From: Leptofilum sp965223285 | GTDB lineage: Bacteria; Chloroflexota; Anaerolineae; Promineifilales; Promineifilaceae | Length of the DNA: 64,000 bases | Reading direction: 5' to 3' | Assembly: GCF_965223285.1 (NCBI RefSeq) | Contig: NZ_OZ244997.1 | Span: 4,898,001-4,962,000, forward strand | Part shown: positions 9,241-18,267 of the stretch, piece by piece | Numbering within the stretch: position 1 is the first letter of the stretch | Layout: every line of letters begins with the position of its first letter | Notes under the pieces: model-generated | What the model was told of the DNA's origin: nothing | The model's input: only the letters and a program-made list of their open reading frames with translations | Database searches by the model: none | Program-made: the position numbers and the translations under genes

Positions 9241-10296
9241 ATGGGATTCTCAGTGCGAAATGCAGCTCGGACCAAGCTGGTCACTCTAATAAACAGAGTC
9301 TTGCTCCTGCTTGAAAGATTGCTGCAACAATTAAGTGAAGAAGATTTTCTACAAGCAACGGAGCGAGACATCTATTATAGTTATCGTCTCTTTTTGCATC
9401 GTCGGCCTGATCCAGAGGGATATAAAAATTATTTGAACCAAATTAGCGGCAGAAAGTACCCTTTAGAAAGTTTTACTGATTCCTTTTTGTATAGTGACGA
9501 ATTGCAAGAGATACAGGAAAAGCGCAACCAACCTGTTCTTATAAATCTACCAGACTTTCAGATATTCGTACGCATCAATGATTTATACATCGGCGGAGTT
9601 ATTGCCAAATACGGTGTCTACGAGCCGAACGTTACCTTAATAGTTAAGGAATTAATTCAGCCGGGCATGACCTTTCTTGATATTGGGGCAAATATTGGCT
9701 ATTACTCAATGTTAGTAGCCGCCAAAGTTACGGATAAAGGTCGAGTGCTTGCCTTCGAGCCCATCGCTGAAAATCGCGACCTGTTTGCCAAAAGTATGGA
9801 GGTTAACAAGTTTCAGAATATGGAGTTATTTCCCTATGCAGTTTCTGATTCCGAACATACCGTATCTTTAGAAATGGGCGGGCGGACTAGCAACAGTCGC
9901 ATTACTTCTGCAGCAGAGGCAAATAAAAACAATCTTCAGGCACAAACGGTTGTTTTAGATACATTTCTTTCTGAGCTCACAGCTTTAGATATGATAAAGA
10001 TGGATATCGAAGGTGCAGAATTTTTAGCATTAAATGGTATGAGTTCTCTTGTTTCGCGTTATAAACCTCATATCATTACTGAATTTTCGCCAGGCTTAAT
10101 TCCTAAAACCAGCCATGTGCAACCAATTGAATACCTTCAGAAAATTGTTGGCTTTGGCTACAATTTGCAGATTATTTATCCTGATGGTAGCAGGAGCGAA
10201 ACGATGCTTCCCCAGCAAATCTTGAAGTACTTTGCAGAATCTGTTCATTCGGACCACATAGATTTGTTAGCTATGCATCCTTCTAAAGCAGTCTAA
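9241..10296 (+). CDS. FkbM family methyltransferase with N-terminal DUF4214-like domain
   Basis: The first ~100 residues contain a DUF4214-like segment (YRLFLHRRPDPEGYKNYL, then a SDEL motif). Residues about 140-310 are an FkbM methyltransferase: the SAM-binding motif FLDIGANIGYYS, an acidic strand-2 end (FEPI), and KMDIEGAE. Such enzymes O-methylate sugars or lipids, often in glycan pathways. A strong AAGGGAG ribosome site lies 5 bases before the ATG. The gene is visibly richer in A+T than its neighbours and has no copy of ACGGCCGT, suggesting recent acquisition. Its acceptor is unknown. Confidence 0.82.
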   Translation: MGFSVRNAARTKLVTLINRVLLLLERLLQQLSEEDFLQATERDIYYSYRLFLHRRPDPEGYKNYLNQISGRKYPLESFTDSFLYSDELQEIQEKRNQPVLINLPDFQIFVRINDLYIGGVIAKYGVYEPNVTLIVKELIQPGMTFLDIGANIGYYSMLVAAKVTDKGRVLAFEPIAENRDLFAKSMEVNKFQNMELFPYAVSDSEHTVSLEMGGRTSNSRITSAAEANKNNLQAQTVVLDTFLSELTALDMIKMDIEGAEFLALNGMSSLVSRYKPHIITEFSPGLIPKTSHVQPIEYLQKIVGFGYNLQIIYPDGSRSETMLPQQILKYFAESVHSDHIDLLAMHPSKAV

Positions 10297-10372
10297 CTAT
10301 GATGCGATTTGGCCGCAATCTTTAAAGCATCCCTTTGTTATTTACTGCAACTAGCCGCCATGAACTAAAACC

Positions 10373-11494
10373 ATGAAAATCGAAAGAATTGATCTCTATT
10401 ACATTTCTATGCCGCTGGTGTCGCCGTTTGGCACCAGCTTTGGCACGCAGCTTGAGCGGGACTGCCTGATTTTGGCCCTGCACAGCGAGGGGCTGACGGG
10501 TTGGGGCGAATGCGTGGCTACCAATGATCCGGGCTACAGCTATGAAACGGCCGTTACCGCCTGGCACATCCTCTCCGATTTTCTGATTCCTGCCGTGCTG
10601 GGCAAAGAGCTAGACGAGCCGGAGCAGCTACAGGGCTGGCTGAGCAAAGTGCGTGGGCATCCATTGGCCAAGGCCGCGCTGGATCAGGCTGCTTGGGACG
10701 TCACCGCCCAGCGGGACGGGCTTTCATTCGCTCAGAAATTGGCCCAACCATACTCGGAAGACCCCCGCGAGCGCGTGAAGGTTGGTGTGAGCATTGGTAC
10801 GCAGCCCAGCATTGCCCAGACGATGGACGTGATTGCCCAACATTTGGATGAGGGATACGGCCGTATCAAGCTCAAAATCAAGCCAGGCTGGGATATAAAA
10901 ATGGCGTGGCAAGCCCGCCACACTTTTCCCGATGTGCCGGTCATGCTAGATGCCAACTCTGCCTACACCCTGGACGACGCCATTATTTTTCAATCAATGG
11001 ACGAGCTGGATTTGCTCATGATTGAGCAGCCGTTAGGGTATGAAGATATTTACGACCACAGCCAATTGCGGCCGCAAATCAAAACGCCCCTTTGCCTGGA
11101 TGAAAGCATTCACTCCGCCGAACATGCCCGCTACGCCATTGCCCTGCAAGCGTGCGACATCATCAACATCAAGCCAACGCGCGTCAGTGGCTGGACAGAA
11201 GCGCGTAAAATTCATGATTTGGGCGTAGCGCACGGGCTTGGTTTGTGGGTAGGCGGCATGTTGGAAACGGGCGTGGGACGCGCTGCCCAGCTAGCGATGG
11301 CCTCCCTGCCTGGCATTTCGCTGCCTGGGGACATTTCCGCCACGTCCCGCTACTACGCCAAAGACATTGCCACCCCCTTCTATCTAAACAAAGAAGATAG
11401 TACAATCACAGTGCCAACTGGCCCGGGCTTGGGCATTGAGATAGACATGGCACGACTGAAAGAAGTGACGTTGAAGCAAGAAAGTTTTGCGTAA
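10373..11494 (+). CDS. menC: o-Succinylbenzoate synthase / N-succinylamino acid racemase-like enolase superfamily enzyme
   Basis: This 373-residue protein shows the MenC/NSAR layout: an N-terminal capping domain, then a barrel with a KxK pair (RIKLKIKPGWD), metal ligands in VMLDANSAY, MIEQPL and CLDESI, and the second-half lysine in INIKPTRVSGW. In menaquinone synthesis it would dehydrate SHCHC to o-succinylbenzoate. Close relatives racemise N-succinyl amino acids, and sequence alone does not separate the two. No other men genes are visible here and proC starts 20 bases downstream, so an amino-acid role is possible. No clear ribosome site precedes the ATG. Confidence 0.82.
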   Translation: MKIERIDLYYISMPLVSPFGTSFGTQLERDCLILALHSEGLTGWGECVATNDPGYSYETAVTAWHILSDFLIPAVLGKELDEPEQLQGWLSKVRGHPLAKAALDQAAWDVTAQRDGLSFAQKLAQPYSEDPRERVKVGVSIGTQPSIAQTMDVIAQHLDEGYGRIKLKIKPGWDIKMAWQARHTFPDVPVMLDANSAYTLDDAIIFQSMDELDLLMIEQPLGYEDIYDHSQLRPQIKTPLCLDESIHSAEHARYAIALQACDIINIKPTRVSGWTEARKIHDLGVAHGLGLWVGGMLETGVGRAAQLAMASLPGISLPGDISATSRYYAKDIATPFYLNKEDSTITVPTGPGLGIEIDMARLKEVTLKQESFA

Positions 11495-11514
11495 CAATTA
11501 TCATCGAGGAAATT

Positions 11515-12354
11515 ATGTTTGAGGATAAAACAATCGCATTTATTGGCAGTGGTGTAATGGGTGAAGCCATGATTCGCGGCTTGCTGGCACAGAAGAATGT
11601 GCTGCCCAGCCAAATTTTGGCAGCTGATCCCTGGGGGCAGCGGCGGGAAGAATTGAATGATCGCTACAGCATTGGCGTTACCGACGACAACCGGGAAGCG
11701 GCCGAAAAGGGGCAAATTGTGGTGCTGTCTATAAAGCCACAAACGCTTCCCTACGTTTTGCCTGAGATTCGCGGCCATCTGCGGCGTCAGGATTTACTCC
11801 TGTCCATCATTGCGGGAACACCCATCAAAAAATTGGCAGACGGTACGGCCCATGCGGCCGTTGTGCGAGCCATGCCCAACACGCCAGCCCAAATTGGCCA
11901 GGGCATTACCGTTTGGACGGGGACGCCAGAGGTGACGGATGTGCAAAAGCAGCAGGCACGGGCAATTTTGGCCTCGCTGGGGCAAGAGATTTACGTTGAT
12001 GAGGAAGAGTACTTGGATATGGCCACGGCTTTGAGTGGCTCTGGCCCTGGCTATGTGTTTATGATGATGGAAGCGTTGATTGATGCAGGCGTGCATCTAG
12101 GCTTCTCCCGGCGCATCGCCGAGCAGCTTGTCTTCCAAACAATGATTGGCTCCGTAAACTACGCCATCGAATCAGGCAAGCACGTGGCCGAGCTGCGAAA
12201 CCAAGTAACCTCCCCTGGTGGTACCACGGCCGCTGCGCTGTACCATATGGAAAAAGGTGGCCTCCGCACGGTCATCTCGCGCGGCATTTGGGCTGCGTAT
12301 GAACGTTCCGTCTCCCTAGGCAAGGGCAAGGCGGAGGAAGACCCGGAGGGCTAA
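11515..12354 (+). CDS. proC: Pyrroline-5-carboxylate reductase
   Basis: This enzyme reduces 1-pyrroline-5-carboxylate to proline with NAD(P)H, the last step of proline synthesis. The N-terminus has the dinucleotide-binding IAFIGSGVMGEAMIRGL. The C-terminal half carries the family signature: TALSGSGPGYVFMMMEAL, then TSPGGTTAAALYHME. The length, 279 residues, is normal. A GAGGAAATT ribosome site precedes the ATG, 20 bases after the menC-like stop, so the two probably share a transcript. Confidence 0.95.
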   Translation: MFEDKTIAFIGSGVMGEAMIRGLLAQKNVLPSQILAADPWGQRREELNDRYSIGVTDDNREAAEKGQIVVLSIKPQTLPYVLPEIRGHLRRQDLLLSIIAGTPIKKLADGTAHAAVVRAMPNTPAQIGQGITVWTGTPEVTDVQKQQARAILASLGQEIYVDEEEYLDMATALSGSGPGYVFMMMEALIDAGVHLGFSRRIAEQLVFQTMIGSVNYAIESGKHVAELRNQVTSPGGTTAAALYHMEKGGLRTVISRGIWAAYERSVSLGKGKAEEDPEG

Positions 12355-12402
12355 TGGAGATTAGAGATTATCAATCTCCAGTCTCCAACCTCTAATCTCC
12401 AT
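12354..12402. repeat. GGAGATT-type inverted repeat between proC and pabB
   Basis: Arms at 12354-12366 and 12390-12402 are perfect 13-base reverse complements. The left arm begins at the last base of the proC stop codon, and the loop contains further CTCCA units. It belongs to the GATTGGA heptad family also seen at 12661, 25020 and 34941. Confidence 0.8.
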
Positions 12403-12406
12403 CAGA

Positions 12407-14206
12407 ATGCCCCCTTTTGTTTACCTGCAACACGGCCGTTTCTGGCGCAAATTTCAACGTCCGGTGCGGGTGGTAACGGCCGTTTCTCCCCAAGATGTTT
12501 TGCCTGCCCTGGTTGAATTGGAAACGGCCGTTCACTCCCAAAAGCTGTACGCGGCCGGATTCATAGCTTACGAAGCCGCTGCCGCCTTTGACCTGGCTGT
12601 GCATCCGCCGATTGAAGGGTTGCCCTTGCTTTGGTTTGGCTTGTTTGAAGGATATGAAGAGATTGGAGATTGGAGATCAGAGATTGACCCGCTAATCTCC
12701 AATCTCCAATCTCCCGTCTCTGTTGGAACTTGGCAGCCTGCCATCACCCCTGCTGCTTACACCACTGCTATCCAGCAAATCAAAGATCAGATCGAAGCGG
12801 CCTATACCTATCAGGTGAACTACACGTTTCCTCAGTACGCTACCTTCTCCGGCGATCCACTGGCTTACTTTGCCGAATTGGTGGCGGCGCAGCAGGCAAA
12901 TTACGCCGCCTACCTGGACATCGGCCGTTTTGCCATTTGCTCGGCCTCGCCGGAGCTGTTTTTTAGCAAAGATGGCACTCACCTCCATGCCAAGCCGATG
13001 AAGGGAACGGCCGTGCGCGGCCTCACCTTGGCCCAAGATAAGGCCAACATGGCCTGGTTAGCCCAGTCAGAAAAAAATCGCGCCGAAAATGTGATGATTG
13101 TGGACATGATTCGCAACGATATGGGGCGCGTGGCTGAGATTGGCACCGTGCGTGTGCCGAAGCTGTTCGAGGTAGAGCGATACCCGACGCTCCTGCAAAT
13201 GACTTCCACCGTCGAAGCCCAAACCCAGGCGTCATTCAGCCAGATATTGGCAAATATGTTCCCCTGTGCCTCCATCACTGGTGCCCCCAAAGTACGCACG
13301 ATGGAAATTATTAAGCAGCTTGAGCCGCAACCGCGTGGAGTTTATACGGGTTCGATTGGCTTCCTCGCCCCCGATGGTCAGGCACAGTTCAACGTCGCTA
13401 TTCGCACCGTGTTGGTGGACCGTGAGCAGGCGCAAGCCACCTACGGCGTGGGCAGCGGCATTGTGTGGGATTCTGTGGCGGCCGATGAGTACGAGGAGTG
13501 CCGGGTAAAATCACGGGTGCTGACGGAGAAACGGCCGTCTTTCCAACTGATCGAAACGATGCTGTGGCAGCCAGACGGCGGTCTCTTTTTGGTAGATGAG
13601 CATTTGGCACGTTTGCGCGGTTCGGCTGAATATTTTGGGATTGATTGGGAAGAAACGGCCGTTCTCACCCAATTAAATTCTCTAATGGAAACGCTTGCTG
13701 AACCGATAAAAGTGCGGTTGTTGCTGGGGCAGGACGGCCGTTTCATGCTGGAAACAGTCTCTCTGAGCGTCGGCGCACAACCCAACCCGGTGCGTGTCGG
13801 GCTGGCTAAAGAACCAATCAATTCACAAACCGTCTGGCTCTACCACAAAACCACTCGCCGCCAAATATATGACACCGCCCGCGCCAGCCGCCCGGACTGC
13901 GACGATGTGATTCTGCACAATGAGCGGGGTGAGCTAACTGAGGCCAGCAGCTCCAACATTGCCTTGCTGCTAGATGGCGAACTGATGACGCCACCCGTCG
14001 AATCTGGCATGCTGGGGGGTACCTTTCGCAGCTACTTGCTCAAAAATCCAGGTGGTCACCAAAATCCAAGCAGCTTACACTTACGCGAAAAAGTCCTCAC
14101 CGTCGCTGACCTGGAGCGGTGTGATGGGATTTATTTGTTGAATTCAGTTAGGGGGTGGGGAACGGCCGTTTTTTGCAACAATTTGGGCGAGGCGACCGGA
14201 GGATAA
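12407..14206 (+). CDS. pabB: Aminodeoxychorismate synthase component I fused to aminodeoxychorismate lyase
   Basis: This 599-residue fusion makes 4-aminobenzoate for folate. Residues about 110-380 are the chorismate-binding domain (QVNYTF, MKGTAVRG, ENVMIVDMIRNDMGR, SITGAPKVRTMEII, YTGSIGF, then GSGIVWDS). Residues about 390-590 are a PabC-type, fold IV PLP lyase: the expected lysine is in YHKTTRR, followed by NERGELTEASSSNIAL and PPVESGMLGG. The amidotransferase PabA is not in the window. Residues 85-103 are encoded by a palindromic repeat (12661-12711). The last residues overlap a second hairpin repeat. The start has no ribosome site; it lies 52 bases after proC. ACGGCCGT occurs eight times in this gene. 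Confidence 0.92.
   Translation: MPPFVYLQHGRFWRKFQRPVRVVTAVSPQDVLPALVELETAVHSQKLYAAGFIAYEAAAAFDLAVHPPIEGLPLLWFGLFEGYEEIGDWRSEIDPLISNLQSPVSVGTWQPAITPAAYTTAIQQIKDQIEAAYTYQVNYTFPQYATFSGDPLAYFAELVAAQQANYAAYLDIGRFAICSASPELFFSKDGTHLHAKPMKGTAVRGLTLAQDKANMAWLAQSEKNRAENVMIVDMIRNDMGRVAEIGTVRVPKLFEVERYPTLLQMTSTVEAQTQASFSQILANMFPCASITGAPKVRTMEIIKQLEPQPRGVYTGSIGFLAPDGQAQFNVAIRTVLVDREQAQATYGVGSGIVWDSVAADEYEECRVKSRVLTEKRPSFQLIETMLWQPDGGLFLVDEHLARLRGSAEYFGIDWEETAVLTQLNSLMETLAEPIKVRLLLGQDGRFMLETVSLSVGAQPNPVRVGLAKEPINSQTVWLYHKTTRRQIYDTARASRPDCDDVILHNERGELTEASSSNIALLLDGELMTPPVESGMLGGTFRSYLLKNPGGHQNPSSLHLREKVLTVADLERCDGIYLLNSVRGWGTAVFCNNLGEATGG
12661..12711. repeat. Heptad palindromic repeat embedded in frame in pabB
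   Basis: Perfect 17-base arms (12661-12677 and 12695-12711, unit GATTGGA) lie around a 17-base loop, inside the pabB reading frame. The segment is translated as residues 85-103, between the N-terminal region and the chorismate-binding domain, where a loop insertion would be tolerated. Confidence 0.85.
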
Positions 14207-14247
14207 GATAGTTCGCTTGGAAAAAACGATCCCCGGTCGCCTCGCCC
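14185..14247. repeat. GGGCGAGGC-type hairpin at the 3' end of pabB
   Basis: Perfect 15-base arms (14185-14199 and 14233-14247) enclose a 33-base loop. The left arm encodes the final residues of PabB and the right side ends GCCCCTAC. The convergent dynamin-like gene ends at 14265, so the hairpin may serve as a two-way terminator. Relatives occur at 33463, 33567 and 58217. Confidence 0.8.
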
Positions 14248-14264
14248 CTACTTTTCACTTCTTA

Positions 14265-16028
14265 CTAACTTCCGCTTTCCTCGGCAATTGCTTCTAGCTT
14301 CAATTGTGCCTGTAGCCCGCTGATGTGTGCTTCTAGCTCTACTAGCTCATCCCGCTGGGCGGAGATTTTGTCGTTTTCGGCGCGGACAAAGCGGGCGAAG
14401 GGGGCAATCGTGTCCTCAACGCGCTGTGCGCCCCGACTCATCTCGCGCGTGAACTGTTCCGTCAGGCTACCGACCAGCTTTTGGCGTAGGGTTGCCAGCT
14501 TTTCTTCTAGCTCCCGCTTTGCTTTGCGGCGACGCTGCGGCAGGATGAGTGCGCCCAGCGTGGCAAAGGCAATCCCCGCGACGATGCCGGTTACATCTAA
14601 GAAGACCAGATGCAGGCCGCCCGTGAGTGCTAGGCCTAGCCCGGCGGCACCAGCAGCCCCGGCCAGGCCAGTGCCAACCACGGCAGAGCGGGCCACTTCG
14701 GCCAGTTCGGCAGCTTCTTTGTCTTTGTCGTAGGTTTCCACAGCGCGCTGGGTGGCGGCCCCAATGGAACTTACCAGCCGAGCACGATCGTAGGCCAGGG
14801 TGCCTTCTTTGGGGCCAGATTGCCCCACAACGCGATTGTCGTGGGCTTCTTTGCGCTGGGCCATATGTTCGGCAACGGCCGTCCACTGCCGTAAATCTTG
14901 CTCCACCATCCAATCAACCAGTTCGCTGACGCGATTTTCAATCTGCTTGGGTGTGTCGGCAACCACTTTGGTCTCGAACGCCTTTTCTAGACTGCGGGAG
15001 CGCATCAAATCGGCCACGCGGTTAAAGCGAATCATCTCGTCAAAAAAGTCGTCGCCGCGCTTCTCCATCGCGTACAAAATATTGTCGATTTCGCTGAGCC
15101 GCGCCTTAAAATTGCGCTGCATGTCCTCGTCGTAGTACAGCATTTGCCGCTCGATGTCGTCTAGCAGTTGGCGATCATCTTGCAGCGATGCCAGGTCGGA
15201 TTCGCTGTGGCTGAGCTGCTTGCGCACCAGCTTGAGTCCCACACCCAGAGGATTGAGCAACTTGAGGCGGAAACGGCCGTCATCGTCCAGCGTGTCGTGA
15301 ATAAACTGCTCCAGCGGCTCAAAGCCACTTTCTGCCCACAATTGCGGCTGCCCTGCCTTGGCGTGCTGTGCTTGCTTGGCAGAGATGGGGAATACGGCCG
15401 AAATCTCCCCGACCAAATTTTTGGCGGAATCACGCACAAATTCAATCACCTGGTTGCGCTCACCTTCTTGAGTAAGAATGTCGGTTTTGTTCACCAGCAG
15501 CACAATCTTCTTGCCCCAATCCCGAATCTGGGTCAAAAAACTGCGCTCGCTTTCACTAAAAGGCCGATCTGCCGAGGTGATAAACAAAACGAGATCGCTG
15601 CGAGGAATGAATTCGGCCGTGAGTGCTTCATGCTCACGCAAAATGGCGTTGGTGCCGGGCGTGTCCACAATGCTGATCTTTTGCAGCATCTCGATGGGGG
15701 CGGTTTGCACCCAAACCCCCTTATCGCCGGGAACCTGGTTGGTCACTTCGCCATATTTCAGTAGGTAGATTTGGCTAGTGGTGGGCGTGACGCCCTCAGT
15801 TTGCAGTTCATGTCCCAAAAAGGCGTTTATAAAGGCGGATTTCCCCGCGTTAAACTCCCCAGCGACAACCAGCAGGAATAAATCATCTAGCTGGCGGATG
15901 GAGTCGGCTAAGGCAGTGCGATCTTCGGGAGAAGCGGCCGTATCGCCGAGTAAGTCGCGCAGTTGGCCCAGCGTATCGCGGGTGCGTTTGAGCAGTTCTT
16001 CCTGCTCGGTGTTTAGAATAGCGTCCAT
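14265..16028 (-). CDS. Bacterial dynamin-like GTPase
   Basis: This 587-residue protein has the dynamin-family G domain near its start: P-loop GEFNAGKSAFINAFLG (57-72), the switch I threonine region TPTTSQ, IVDTPGTN, and the base-specificity motif NKTD. A long helical middle follows, then two close hydrophobic segments (about 455-510, GLAGAAGAAGLGLALTGG and VTGIVAGIAFATLGALIL) like the membrane paddle of bacterial dynamins, and a C-terminal coiled coil. The family remodels membranes and protects them under stress or phage attack; the role here is not shown. An AGGA ribosome site precedes the ATG. The gene is transcribed towards pabB. Confidence 0.88.
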   Translation of the reverse strand: MDAILNTEQEELLKRTRDTLGQLRDLLGDTAASPEDRTALADSIRQLDDLFLLVVAGEFNAGKSAFINAFLGHELQTEGVTPTTSQIYLLKYGEVTNQVPGDKGVWVQTAPIEMLQKISIVDTPGTNAILREHEALTAEFIPRSDLVLFITSADRPFSESERSFLTQIRDWGKKIVLLVNKTDILTQEGERNQVIEFVRDSAKNLVGEISAVFPISAKQAQHAKAGQPQLWAESGFEPLEQFIHDTLDDDGRFRLKLLNPLGVGLKLVRKQLSHSESDLASLQDDRQLLDDIERQMLYYDEDMQRNFKARLSEIDNILYAMEKRGDDFFDEMIRFNRVADLMRSRSLEKAFETKVVADTPKQIENRVSELVDWMVEQDLRQWTAVAEHMAQRKEAHDNRVVGQSGPKEGTLAYDRARLVSSIGAATQRAVETYDKDKEAAELAEVARSAVVGTGLAGAAGAAGLGLALTGGLHLVFLDVTGIVAGIAFATLGALILPQRRRKAKRELEEKLATLRQKLVGSLTEQFTREMSRGAQRVEDTIAPFARFVRAENDKISAQRDELVELEAHISGLQAQLKLEAIAEESGS

Positions 16029-16149
16029 AGTTTTCCTGAATTTTTAGCCGCAGATTTTGCGGATTACTTTGATACTTTGACACCGCTGATTACTGTTTGA
16101 CACAAAGCGGCCGTTGTTCAAGCAGCCTTTGAAAGTCTAATGGTGCTTC

Positions 16150-16899
16150 TTACTTTCTTGGCTTTTTCTTAAATTCCGAAATTATAGTCTCATCCAATAC
16201 TTCTATTAAGGCAAATGCAATGATATGAAAAGCGTCAGCTTGCTTCTGATGTAATCTTGCTGTTGGTAAGCCGCTTCTCCAGTCATAGGCAACAACATAT
16301 GATTCCAGGTCAATGACCTCCCAGTCAAATGCCCAGTGACCAAATCCATTTCGTAGTTTTCTAAATAGGTCATTGTTGAGGAAGTCGCGGGCTGATGAAA
16401 GAAACGGGTATTTGAGATATTGACTTTTCAGACAGTCAAACAATGGCGATCCACCTTTACAAATAAATCTCCCAATCGGTCCATCCACAATCAGAAATGT
16501 TGGAATCCATCGTCCAATAAACCAGCCGCGTGCCGTAATTGGACGGATTTCATCGGGTACATCTCGCCAGTTAGCTCGGGCAGACATTGAAATTTGAGTA
16601 AAGAACATTTCTACAGCACGTTCAATGATTAGATTTTCTTGAAAATATGTTTCTATTTCTCTGGAAATAGCAGGATCAGATGCAAGCAATTTGCACTCAT
16701 TTTGTAAGCATGTGAAAGGCTGAGAAGTGATTGACCACTTAGAATTTATTCCTAAATCCTTAAGCTCACCAAAAGCATTTTTAAGTATTTTGTCTTTCTC
16801 GACTATATTGTAAGAATTCGTGTTCATAAGATGGTAAAAGTATAGCATGGGGAAATTTGTACACAAGCTGTAGAATCCTGGCATTATAAATGCCTTCAT
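16150..16899 (-). CDS. Hypothetical protein with a HEPN-like RNxxxH motif
   Basis: I do not recognise the family. The frame is open from 17004, but the first 35 codons lie over a hairpin repeat (16929-16987), so I choose the ATG at 16899, preceded by GGTGA. The product is about 249 residues, mostly helical, with aromatic-rich stretches and a basic tail (EFKKKPRK). Near the middle of the C-terminal half it reads LRNGFGHWAFDW; RNGFGH fits the R-polar-x-x-x-H motif of HEPN ribonucleases. The gene is A+T-rich, lacks ACGGCCGT, and lies near a restriction-modification pair, which hints at transfer and perhaps defence. HEPN membership is only a suggestion. Confidence 0.5.
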   Translation of the reverse strand: MKAFIMPGFYSLCTNFPMLYFYHLMNTNSYNIVEKDKILKNAFGELKDLGINSKWSITSQPFTCLQNECKLLASDPAISREIETYFQENLIIERAVEMFFTQISMSARANWRDVPDEIRPITARGWFIGRWIPTFLIVDGPIGRFICKGGSPLFDCLKSQYLKYPFLSSARDFLNNDLFRKLRNGFGHWAFDWEVIDLESYVVAYDWRSGLPTARLHQKQADAFHIIAFALIEVLDETIISEFKKKPRK

Positions 16900-16928
16900 T
16901 CGTTCACCATGCCAAAGCAGAGTGTCGC

Positions 16929-16987
16929 AGGTGACAGTCACTTCTGTCTCAAACATATCCAAATAAAACCAAAAGTGACTGTCACCT
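16929..16987. repeat. AGGTGACAG-type inverted repeat
   Basis: Perfect 15-base arms (16929-16943 and 16973-16987) lie around a 29-base loop, between divergent genes. A shorter relative with the same AGGTGACAG arm occurs at 20801-20833, so this is a small dispersed family. Confidence 0.8.
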
Positions 16988-17006
16988 TCATACCAAAGGA
17001 GCATTC

Positions 17007-17498
17007 ATGCACAAAAGCGATATCGAAACATTGATTGCCTATAATTTCTGGGCTGACAATGAGATTTTGACGGCCTGCGAGCAAATCTCCGTGGAAGAGT
17101 TTACCCGCCCGGTGACGCCAAACCCCGGCTGGCACAGTTTGCGCGGCACGTTGGTACACTTGCTGGATACCGAGTATGGTTGGTGTGCTGCCCTGCAAAA
17201 CCTGCCAGATGCTGGCGTTTTGCGTGAGGAAGATTTTCCCGATGTGGCCAGCCTGCGGACGCGTTGGCAGCAGGAAGAGGCGGCGTGGCTGACGTTCATT
17301 GCTGAAATGGATGATGCCGCACTGAACGCCATCTGGCGTGAAGAGGGAACGATTCAGCGAACGCGTTGGCAAACAATCCTGCACGTCATTAACGACGGCA
17401 CTTATCACCGTAGTGAAGCGGCGGCGATGTTGACTGGATACGGCTGTTCGCCCGGTGAGCTGGATTTTGAGGGATATTTGGTTTGGCAGGGAATGTGA
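17007..17498 (+). CDS. DinB family protein
   Basis: This 163-residue four-helix-bundle protein has the family's metal-binding histidines in LVHLLDTEYGW (about residue 50) and in INDGTYHRSEAAAML near residue 130. DinB/YfiT-like proteins bind a metal ion and many act as thiol-dependent transferases; the substrate cannot be told here. A strong AAGGAG site is placed before the ATG. Its base composition is like the bulk of the window, unlike the A+T-rich genes on both sides. A second DinB-type gene lies at 20841-21317. Confidence 0.85.
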   Translation: MHKSDIETLIAYNFWADNEILTACEQISVEEFTRPVTPNPGWHSLRGTLVHLLDTEYGWCAALQNLPDAGVLREEDFPDVASLRTRWQQEEAAWLTFIAEMDDAALNAIWREEGTIQRTRWQTILHVINDGTYHRSEAAAMLTGYGCSPGELDFEGYLVWQGM

Positions 17499-17529
17499 GG
17501 GGATATTTGTACACAAACGGTACCAATAG

Positions 17530-18267
17530 CTAATTGGTTTTAATCGTAACCCATTCTTCTGTGAAACCAATTTGCTCCATTGTTTTTTCAAAATCTAAAA
17601 CCGGGGGACGCTTGAGCGAAAATCTTACGGAAGCAAAAGGAACATCATACTTGATTGTAAATTGGGAGCCATGGGGTTGCCAAGTGAATTTGTGTTTATT
17701 AGCCAGTTTGTCAAAGGCTTCAAAATTGCCTCTTGAATTAACACGCCATTCAAAATTTTGGGGAATGTAGCGCGGTGTTTCCAATTCAAACAGCGTGAAC
17801 TCAAGTGCATTGGTATTTCTAACGAGAAAACAAGTGCGAAGATAATCAAATTTTTCCAGGGCGATATTCACCCGCTCATTCCAAATACGCAAGACAGCTT
17901 CCCCTGTTTTTTGAATGTCTTCGTGTGGGTTTTGAATCCCGTAGGAAAAGTCTGGTGAGTTTCTGCCAGAAATGACGCGAATAGTTTTGCAACTGTGCGG
18001 GTTGCTATTTTTAACACTTTTTACAGACCATGCTTGGCCCTCTAGCACAACATCAGCCAGCCCAACTGGGCTAGAAAGGTGATCACCATCGATTGACTTG
18101 GCAAAAATGTCTCCCCAATCTTCTCCACTAATTTTTGGCTTGCCCAACGCGCACTGATAAATAATCCATTTGCCGATGCCAGAAATGACAGAATTGGGGA
18201 ACTCACCAAGCGGGTACAAATCCTGCGCTTTCCGGTTTTTGCTGTCTCTCAGCCTGGGTTTGCGCAT
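17530..18267 (-). CDS. Probable type II restriction endonuclease
   Basis: The start is taken as the ATG at 18267, behind GAGGTG. The gene overlaps the end of the cytosine-5 methyltransferase gene by 65 bases, the usual arrangement of a restriction-modification operon. Residues about 75-100 read GLADVVLEGQAWSVKSVK, a plausible PD-(D/E)xK core (an acidic residue, then a V-K strand). The 245-residue length suits a type II enzyme. The recognition site cannot be read from the sequence. The gene is A+T-rich and free of ACGGCCGT. Assignment rests on context plus the short motif. Confidence 0.7.
   Translation of the reverse strand: MRKPRLRDSKNRKAQDLYPLGEFPNSVISGIGKWIIYQCALGKPKISGEDWGDIFAKSIDGDHLSSPVGLADVVLEGQAWSVKSVKNSNPHSCKTIRVISGRNSPDFSYGIQNPHEDIQKTGEAVLRIWNERVNIALEKFDYLRTCFLVRNTNALEFTLFELETPRYIPQNFEWRVNSRGNFEAFDKLANKHKFTWQPHGSQFTIKYDVPFASVRFSLKRPPVLDFEKTMEQIGFTEEWVTIKTN

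Noticed and set aside
12354..12720. GATTGGA repeats as a possible CRISPR array
   Set aside because: The units are 7 bases long, tandem and inverted, with no unique spacers and no cas genes.
16929..17004. N-terminal extension of the HEPN-like protein to 17004
   Set aside because: These codons overlap a perfect inverted repeat and the ribosome site of the divergent DinB gene.
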